11,365 nucleotides of DNA, taken from the NCBI GenBank assembly GCA_026770585.1, contig MU646645.1, positions 139,708-151,072 of the forward strand, written 5' to 3'. The translations under genes were made by a program, and so were the position numbers. The notes under the pieces were generated by a model that made no database searches, was not told the DNA's origin, and worked only from the letters and a program-made list of their open reading frames with translations. Shown here in pieces: positions 1 through 5,214 of the stretch (position 1 is its first letter; each line of letters begins with the position of its first letter). Source of the DNA: Baffinella frigidus. Lineage: Eukaryota > Cryptophyceae > Cryptomonadales > Baffinellaceae.

Positions 1-39
1 AGGCGCTTGCATTTCCCCCCCCTCTGCCTCCTCTAGATA
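1..39 (-). pseudogene. Exon 6 tail copy at the window edge
   Basis: CTATCTAGAGGAGGCAGAGG continues to GGGGAAATGCAAGCGCCT and encodes YLEEAEGGEMQA, repeating the middle and end of exon 6 without its start. It is cut by the window edge, so its real extent is unknown. Confidence 0.55.
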
Positions 40-153
40 GCAGGATCCGAAGACGCCAGATTGCCGCCCTCAATCTACTCAAAAGTTGACGGTTTGCATG
101 GGGGGTTGGCTTGAACACAATCTTCCTGCTGGCGTTGGAATGAGGGCAAGTAC

Positions 154-248
154 CCCCGCCCAGTGGAGAAGCAGCGAGCGAGCTCCTCTTGCGCTTCCAT
201 TTCCCCCCCCTCTGCCTCCTCTAGGTAGTAGTCCATGCCTTTCTTGTG
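154..248 (-). CDS. Minus-strand gene exon 6 (best copy)
   Basis: Acceptor CAACAG|CACAAGAAAGGC encodes HKKGMDYYLEEAEGGEMEAQ then EELARCF. A possible donor GTACTT follows at 153, but the 3' end is uncertain. It is the longest of three copies. D-Y-Y-L-E-E-A-E is conserved or nearly so in two and partly in the third. Confidence 0.55.
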
Positions 249-395
249 CTGTTGAGGGTTTAGGGTTTAGAGGTTAGTCAATCAATCAATCAATCAGTCA
301 GGCAGGCACTCAGTCACTCGGTCAGGGAGTCACTCAGCCAATCAGTCAGTTAATCAATCAATCAGTCAGTCAGTCCGTCAGTCAGTCACTCAGCA

Positions 396-426
<31 letters not shown>

Positions 427-3400
427 GAGTCAGTCAGTCAGTCAGTCACTCACTCACTCACTCACTCACCCAGCCAATCAATCAGTCGATTAAACAATCA
501 ATCAATCAGTCAGTCAGTCAGTCAAGCAGTCAGTCAGTCAGTCACTCACTCAGCCAATCGATCAGTAAATCAATCACCCAATCAATCACTCACTCACTCA
601 CTCACTCACTCAGCCAATCAATCAATCAATCAGTCAGTCAGTCAGTCACTCACTCACTCAGCCAATCAATCAATCAATCAATGAGTCAGTCACTCAGTCA
701 TCCAGTAAGTCCTCCTGGGCTTGCATACCCCCCCCCGCCTCTTCCTCGAGATAGTAGTCCATCCCTTTCGTGTGCTGTGAGGGTGTGGGGTTTAGGGTTC
801 ACGGTGTAGGTGAGGGTTTAGCGTTTAGGGGTGTGGGTAGCAGGGTGAAAGAAGTGCACGCGATATTTACCTTCCCGGTACCGACGCTACACGGTTTAGT
901 CAACAGTCGTAGACCCTACACCCGAGAACCTACACCCTACACCGTACACCCATAAACCGTAAACCGTAGACCCTGAACCCTGAACACTAAGCCCAGAACG
1001 AACCTTGTTCTTCTTCTTTTTCTCGGCAGGCATCTGGTCCTTCCCCAGCTCCATCTGGTGTTGGGTTTAGGGTTTAGTGTTTAGTGTTTAGGGTTTAGGG
1101 TTTAGGGTTTAGGGTTTAGGGTTTGGGGTTTAGGGTTTAGGGTTTAGGGTTTTGGGGTTTAGGGGTTAGGGTGTAGGGTTTGTGAATACATGGCGGCCGT
1201 GTTTGGATCAATGCTGACCATGCCCTCGTCACTGCCCCCCCTCTTCACCCGTCGCTCTCTCCCTCCTCATCCATGGATCAAATTGACAATGGAGCTTGAG
1301 CCATTTCCCCAGACAGACGGTTCAAATTCGACTCTTTTGCCGAAGGAAATGGCTCGATCGCGGCCGTGTTGGTATCAATACAGGTATCTCTCGAGAAATG
1401 TGGGGCGTGATGAGGTGAGGAGGTGGGGGGTGACCATGCCCTCGTCGTTGTCCACCCCTCTCCGCCCGTCGCTCTCTCCTAAACCCTCAGCTCAACAAGG
1501 GGGCGGACAATACATGGAGGCACCCTCTACCCTTAACCCGACACCCTACACCCTACACCCTACACCCTACGGTGGGCGCTTACCATGCCCTCGTCGCTGT
1601 CTTCCCTTTGGTCGCTCTCCCCCTCCTCATCATCCTCGTCGTCCTCGTCCTCATCCTCATCGTCTTCATTCGACTCCTGGTGTAGGCTTTAGGGTTTAGG
1701 GTGCAGGGTTTGGGGTTTAGGGTCCGGCGTTTAGGGTGTGGGGTTTAGGGTTTAGGGTTTAGGGTTTAGGGTTTAGGGTTTAGGGGTAAGGGTTTAGGAT
1801 TTAGGATTTTGGGTTTAAGGTCTGGTGTTTAGGGTGTGGGGTCTAGGTTTTAGAGTGTAAGGTTTAAGGTTTAGGGTGTAGGGTGTAGGGTTTAGGACTT
1901 CGGGATTAGGGGTTAGGGTTTAGAAGCGCACCGCATCAGCATGGCGCTTCTTGTTCGGCCCTTCTTTCTCGCCCTCCGCGGCGCCAGCCTGTTCAGTGAG
2001 AGACACTTTGATTTCTGCAAGTTATTGGACACCCATCAAACCACGAAATCTCATCCCACCAGGTAGTTGATTTAAATGCTTCGGAGTTCCCCGAATCAAC
2101 GAAATTTACTACACACTTGGCCAAATCCAGTCACGTCCAGCCCCGGACAAGCTTACGTGTAGTAAATTTCGTGCATTCAGGGAACTCCGAAGCATTTAAA
2201 TCAACTACCTGGCGGGATGAAATCGTGGGTGCTACAGAGCGGAATCCAGTCAAGCGCGATCGCGCACGCCTAGGGGCAGTTCTTGCTCTACGGACATTCC
2301 TAGGATCACAGGGGCGGTCCTGGGGAGGGAGGGTGGGGGGGTTCTGCTATTCGAGACGCCGGTTGTAGAGTTTCCACCGTTACTTGAGTTAACGGCGGTT
2401 CCACGTTTGCTTTGAGACGTTGCATTCTCGACGTTTGTCTCGGCGGGCAGCGCTCTCAACGGCAGGCGGGAAGCAAGAGGGTCGTACCTGCCAGCTCATA
2501 TCCGGAGCATCCAGCTGCTGCGCCACCTCCCGGTCGATGAAGCGCCGCATGCTCCCGTCGTCCTTCTTCTTCTCCTTCTTCGCCCCCGTCCCCCCCGCGG
2601 CCTGCGCCCGGTCCCACCCGGCTGCCGCCATCGCATCCCCAACCTGCACGAGAGAGAGTGTGTTTGCGTGAGCGAGAGCGAGAGAGAGTGGGAGAGAGTG
2701 TGTGTGTGTTTGTGTGTGTGAGAGAGAGTGTGTGTCAGAGAGAGGGAGTGTGAGAGAGAGTGAGTGAGTGAGTGAGAGATTGTGTGTGTGTGAGAGAGAG
2801 AGAGCGTGTGTGTGTCAGAGTGTGTGTGGGGGCTGGGGAGTAGGGGTCAGCATGTGCGCGCCCCCCCCGCGGCCTGCGCACGGTCCCACCCGGCTGCTGC
2901 CATCGCCTCCACCACCTGCACGAGAGAGAGAGAGCGAGTGAGCGAGTGAGTGAGAGAGTAAGAGCGAGCGCGCGAGAGAGATATAGAGATAGAGAGAGAG
3001 TGTGTGTATGTGTGTGTGGTGGTTGGGGTGTAGGGGTGAGCATTTGCGCCCCCCCCCGCGCCGCCCGGTCCCACCCGGCTGCTGTCATTGCCTCCCCCAC
3101 CTGCACGAGAGAGAGAGAGAGAGAGAGAGGGAGGGAGGGAGAGAGAGGGAGAGTGAGCGAGAGAGAGGGGGTGGGGGTGCAGGGGTTCAGGGCATCGTCG
3201 CCCTGTTGTTTTCGGACCGCCTCCTCTTCATGGTTTCGGGTGTATGGTCCTGGGTGTGGGGGTCACATCAGCGCGCGTTGGGGGGTCAGCGCGAGTGGAA
3301 GGGTCAGGCCGAGTCTAACCTAAAGCTTCGAACCTGCATCCTGAGGTTTGGGTGTAGGGGTAGTGTTTGCGCCGTGCGCCCCGCTTGCTGGGCCCGGTCC

Positions 3401-4890
3401 CACCCGGCGGCTGCCCCCTCCTCCTCTTCATGGTCTATGGTCTATGGTCTATGGTTCATGGTTTATGGTTTAGGGTGTATGGTTTATGGTTTATGGTTTA
3501 TGGTTTATATGGTGGTTTATGGTGTATGGTGTATGGTGTATGGTGTATGGTGTAAGGTGTATGGTTTATGGTTTATGGTTTATGGTTTATGGTTTATGTT
3601 TTATGTTTGAGGGTGTATGGTTTATGGTTTATGGTTTATGGTTTATGGTGTATGGTTTATGGTTTATGGTGTGTGGTTTATGGTTTATGGTTTATGGTTT
3701 ATGGTTTATGGTTTATGGGTGATCGTTGAGGGCTAGAGTCTCGAGGGCCTGATCAACCATGGATTCATTAAGAAGAAGAGATGATGGGGCCACCAACCAA
3801 GTGAATCAGATCGGGGTGGAGGTGAGTACATTTCCCCCCCAGGACTAAACCCTGAGGGTTTCGTCCTGGTGCAATTTACTACAGGTGACATATCCCGATC
3901 TGGTCAACTTCGGGTGGCTCCACCAACCCTCACGGGAGGACCAAATCCATTGATCTCGACCTGTCCCCAAAAGTTGATTAGTTACCAAGATTTTGTCAAC
4001 TTAAAATCAGACACCCCAGATCTGGGGTGTCTGCAAGGTGAATTTGAGGTCTGAAAATCGACGATTCCGTGAGGGTTGGTGGCTTGTGGGGGTGGGAACA
4101 CCTCGTCCCCCTCCTCCTCCTCGCTCGTCTCATAAGAATCCTCCGCCATATCTTCATCCCCCTCCTCCTTCTCCTCCCGCCCCTCCCCAAGCGTCCCAAG
4201 CTCGGCCCCCAGCCGCTCCAACCCCTCCCCCAGAGTCCCCCCAGCAACCGCCCCATCGTCGCTCACGGAATCCTCATCCCCCTTTTCTACCACGCGCCCT
4301 TGCGCAGCGGGCCCCTCCTCCCCTGCCTCATCAGTGTACCGGTTTCTCCCCCCAGAAGTGCCGCGCGCCTTGCTCTTGGACCCCCCCGTCTTCTCCTCGC
4401 TCTCGCGCGCGCTCGTGCCCTTGTTCTTTTTGGAGGTTTTGGAAGCATCCTCCTCCCCCCGCTTCTTTGTCTTGTCCTTTTCGCCCTTCCCGCTCGCGGA
4501 TCCTTCCTCGCTTTTCTTGCTCTCTTTCTTTTTTGGCTCGTCCTTCTTCCCTCCTCCTCGCAGACGCAGCAAGCCCCCTCGCGATGCGGAGAATGGACGA
4601 TCAGGAGAATTTCCAAGACGGCTCGTTTCCGAGCTCCCTCCTTCACAGCCTGATCCGACAGCACCTCGCAAGCATGCTGAGCCCACCGTGCGGTCCCTCC
4701 GCTCCCGCGCCCCCGCGAGCCCCCGCGATCCCACGAGCCGTTCGCATTTCCCCAGGCCCAGAGATTCCTCTCGTCCACCCTGCATGGATCGCTCGGGGGC
4801 GCGGAGAGGGATTGCGGCGCTCAAGCACGACAACATGGCGCAGCTCAGGAGGGTGCCGCGGAACGCGGAGCTGGCGGCGGGCCGCCGCAT
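154..4890 (-). CDS. Charged secretory-type protein of unknown family, 6 exons, 3' end outside window
   Basis: The start chosen is the ATG at 4890-4888. The first about 35 residues look like a signal sequence (RRP..., then the hydrophobic GTLLSCAMLSCLSAAIPL). LRLRGGG follows at about residues 108-114, then a long Lys/Glu-rich stretch. Exons in transcription order are 4890-4102, 2643-2488, 1988-1932, 1676-1584, 1054-1004 and about 248-154. Exons 1-5 total 382 codons, all phase 0, which supports one gene. Later exons add G-W-D-R-A-Q, an R-R-F-I-D-R-E-V-A-Q-Q-L-D segment, a run of about 20 mostly acidic residues, an EKKKKNK basic tract and K-G-M-D-Y-Y-L-E-E-A-E. I do not recognise the family; the acid/KKK/YY pattern recalls some nucleolar proteins, but that is weak and conflicts with a signal peptide. 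It is divergently transcribed from the oxidase. Confidence 0.7.
277..710. repeat. TCAA/TCAG/TCAC tetranucleotide tract in minus-gene intron 5
   Basis: About 430 bp of 4-bp repeats switch between TCAA, TCAG and TCAC runs, broken by CAGCCAATCAATCA. The order (TCAA)n-(TCAG)n-(TCAC)n-GCCAATCAATCA recurs several times, so there is a higher-order unit of a few dozen bases. It lies between the exon 6 head copy and exon 6. Confidence 0.9.
719..774 (-). pseudogene. Exon 6 head copy
   Basis: Acceptor CTCACAG|CACACGAAAGGG encodes HTKGMDYYLEEEAGGG, then runs into a stop further on. It shows the same start as the copy at 248 and lies upstream in transcription order. Its shared 3' end (ATGCAAGC) is closer to the copy at the left edge. 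Confidence 0.6.
781..1003. repeat. Heptamer-like arrays, both orientations
   Basis: GTTTAGGG-like repeats at 781-835 are followed by C-rich repeats on the + strand at 905-985 (CCCTACA, CCGTAAA, CCCTGAA). The 835-900 stretch between them has no recognisable feature. The C-rich block is one of the few in the orientation opposite to the rest of the minus-strand gene. Confidence 0.8.
1004..1054 (-). CDS. Minus-strand gene exon 5
   Basis: The 17 codons read MELGKDQMPAEKKKKNK. The acceptor is AACACCAG|ATGGAG and the donor AAG|GTTCGT, phase 0. The basic cluster EKKKKNK could be a nuclear-localisation-like patch. Confidence 0.65.
1064..1182. repeat. TTTAGGG array (+ strand), minus-gene intron 4
   Basis: About 16 TTTAGGG units, several perfect in a row (1090-1150), with small variants (TTTAGTG, TTTGGGG). 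Read along the transcript it is CCCTAAA. It sits directly upstream, in transcript order, of the exon 5 acceptor. Confidence 0.92.
1219..1275 (-). pseudogene. Exon 4 tail copy 2
   Basis: It reads GATGAGGAGGGAGAGAGCGA, then after a frame break GACGAGGGCATG|GTCAGC. It is the second repeat of the exon 4 donor end, with an in-frame stop after ESDG. Confidence 0.7.
1435..1478 (-). pseudogene. Exon 4 tail copy 1
   Basis: It reads GAGAGCGACGG... to GACGAGGGCATG|GTCACC, repeating the end of exon 4 (ESD...DEGM) with a GT donor. The acidic run is gone. Confidence 0.7.
1584..1676 (-). CDS. Minus-strand gene exon 4 (acidic)
   Basis: The 31 codons begin ESNEDDEDEDED and end in REDSDEGM. The acceptor is CACCAG|GAGTCG and the donor ATG|GTAAGC is canonical. 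Such an acidic run suggests binding of basic proteins or metal ions, but this is a composition argument only. Two copies of its tail follow downstream. Confidence 0.75.
1684..1924. repeat. TTTAGGG array (+ strand), minus-gene intron 3
   Basis: The array fills nearly the whole intron between exons 3 and 4, with a perfect core near 1743-1782 and degenerate flanks (GTGTAGGG, TTTAGGAT). Along the transcript it reads CCCTAAA. Confidence 0.92.
1932..1988 (-). CDS. Minus-strand gene exon 3
   Basis: The 19 codons read AGAAEGEKEGPNKKRHADA. The acceptor is CTGAACAG|GCTGGC and the donor GCG|GTGCGC. A stop (VRF*) would follow if the donor were not used, so a shorter protein ending here is possible. I prefer splicing because exons 4 and 5 also fit in phase 0. 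Confidence 0.65.
2041..2228. mobile_element. Foldback/MITE-like inverted repeat in minus-gene intron 2
   Basis: The left arm 2041-2114 (CCACGAAATC...TACTACAC) and right arm 2157-2228 are near-perfect reverse complements; CAGGTAGTTGATTTAAATGC and TCGGAGTTCC are shared. A 42-base loop separates them. It has no coding capacity. It looks like a short non-autonomous element; target-site duplications are not clear. Confidence 0.75.
2488..2643 (-). CDS. Minus-strand gene exon 2
   Basis: It encodes VGDAMAAAGWDRAQAAGG..., a KKEKKKDD patch, then SMRRFIDREVAQQLDAPDMS and WQ. The acceptor is CGTGCAG|GTTGGG and the donor CAG|GTACGA. It has 52 codons, phase 0 at both ends. It is the intact copy; three broken copies of its start lie upstream in transcription order. 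Confidence 0.78.
2849..2915 (-). pseudogene. Exon 2 head copy (nearest)
   Basis: Acceptor CGTGCAG|GTGGTGGAGGC encodes VVEAMAAAGWDRAQAAGG, then meets a stop (ARTC*). It is the same as exon 2 for its first 18 codons apart from two residues, then diverges. Confidence 0.78.
3050..3100 (-). pseudogene. Exon 2 head copy (middle)
   Basis: Acceptor CGTGCAG|GTGGGGGAGGC encodes VGEAMTAAGWDRAARGG and then loses homology. It sits between two GA/GT microsatellite blocks. Confidence 0.75.
3371..3413 (-). pseudogene. Exon 2 head copy (farthest)
   Basis: It encodes A-A-G-W-D-R-A-Q-Q-A-G-R and lacks a clear copy of the VGDAM start. It is the first of the ladder of exon 2 fragments in transcription order. 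Confidence 0.6.
3426..3719. repeat. TTTATGG heptamer array (+ strand), minus-gene intron 1
   Basis: About 40 units of GGTTTAT with variants GGTCTAT and GGTGTAT. It keeps the 7-bp period of the telomere-like arrays but with one base changed (GGG to TGG). In the transcript it reads CCATAAA. Confidence 0.92.
3720..4101. other. Minus-gene intron 1, donor-proximal unique part
   Basis: No gene is seen. It holds a hairpin at 3839-3869 (CCAGGAC/GTCCTGG ends), a 16-bp inverted pair CCACCAACCCTCACGG at 3920-3935 and 4067-4082, and a perfect 26-bp palindrome at 4008-4033. This may be another small non-autonomous element. Confidence 0.55.
4008..4033. repeat. Perfect 26-bp palindrome
   Basis: CAGACACCCCAGA is followed directly by its exact reverse complement TCTGGGGTGTCTG with no spacer. 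It lies near the start of minus-gene intron 1, inside a larger inverted pair (3920-4082). Confidence 0.9.
4102..4890 (-). CDS. Minus-strand gene exon 1
   Basis: It has 263 codons, from ATG to a GAG|GTGTTC donor. Residues 1-35 are signal-peptide-like, residues about 36-100 are Arg/Gly/Ser-rich, and LRLRGGG lies near residue 110. Residues about 115-263 alternate Lys-rich and Glu-rich patches (KKDEPKKKESKKSEE, then TSEEEEGDE at the end), so much of it is probably disordered. The frame stays open upstream to 5307 and downstream to 3982. I stop at 4102 because the next exon joins in phase 0 there. Confidence 0.72.
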
Positions 4891-5049
4891 CCTGAAAAGT
4901 TTCTCGACGCGAGCAAAAGTGGGGTGGGGGCTCGCAACCTGAAGAATCTCGAAATCCTCTGAGGAGGGGGAGAGGGGGAGGTTGGGGCCGCCATCGGCAC
5001 AGTAACCTTTGCGATAAGTGCGGCAGCGTCTCGCCACCCGCACGTCAGG
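4891..5049. promoter_or_regulatory. Shared divergent promoter region
   Basis: Only about 159 bp separate the two start codons, so both promoters and both 5' UTRs must fit here or overlap the exons. I see no TATA box. There is a CACGTCA (ACGT-core, bZIP-type) site at 5041-5047 just before the oxidase ATG, and GA/CT-rich stretches at 4955-4985. Both ATGs are preceded by CAGG, so a 5' UTR intron or trans-splice acceptor at each is conceivable. This is inference from layout. Confidence 0.55.
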
Positions 5050-5214
5050 ATGGGGAACGAAGTTTCCGCAGTCGCGGGCGAGGAGCAGAGCGTGGAGGGC
5101 ACCCCGGAAGCGCGGCGGCGCGACCCGACGCCCCTCCCCGACGACTGCATCACTCTCGCGCACAACCTCAAGCCCACGGGGGTCCTCCTCACCCCGGGTG
5201 CGCAAGAGTACGAG
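5050..5214 (+). CDS. Oxidase exon 1 (N-terminus)
   Basis: It encodes MGNEVSAVAG at the start and ends in a PGAQEYEVAR-like lead-in that fits the start of BBE-like FAD domains. There is no signal peptide. The reading frame stays open to 5274, so the donor is uncertain. GAG|GTTGCG after 5214 gives phase 0 and joins exon 2 in frame. CAC|GTGGCA after 5225 would keep the conserved A-R but gives phase 2 and needs a different acceptor for exon 2 (for example after 5468). The N-terminus MGNEVS fits the N-myristoylation pattern M-G-x-x-x-S. Confidence 0.75.

Larger units (their letters stand above)
2650..3180. repeat. GA/GT microsatellite blocks, minus-gene intron 1
   Basis: Three blocks (2650-2830, 2921-3025, 3105-3175) of GAGA and GTGT repeats alternate with the exon 2 head copies. 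In the transcript they read CTCT/CACA, a pyrimidine-rich tract just upstream of each CGTGCAG acceptor. Confidence 0.9.

Noticed and set aside
277-710. CRISPR-like or tandem regulatory array
   Set aside because: The repeats are simple 4-bp units without spacers; it is a microsatellite in an intron.
1064-1924. A true telomere or subtelomere
   Set aside because: The arrays are short, occur in many separate blocks and both orientations, and sit between exons whose phases match, so they are intronic.
2915-3371. Exon 2 head copies as tandem coding exons giving a repeat protein
   Set aside because: The copies lack consistent donors and the nearest meets a stop; the simpler reading is duplication debris upstream of one intact exon.
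3486-3722. Plus-strand open frame repeating MVYGLWF
   Set aside because: It is translation of the TTTATGG array, with no other coding signal.
4038-4895. Long plus-strand proline/serine-rich open frames
   Set aside because: They are antisense shadows of minus-gene exon 1; their composition follows from the Glu/Lys codons on the other strand.
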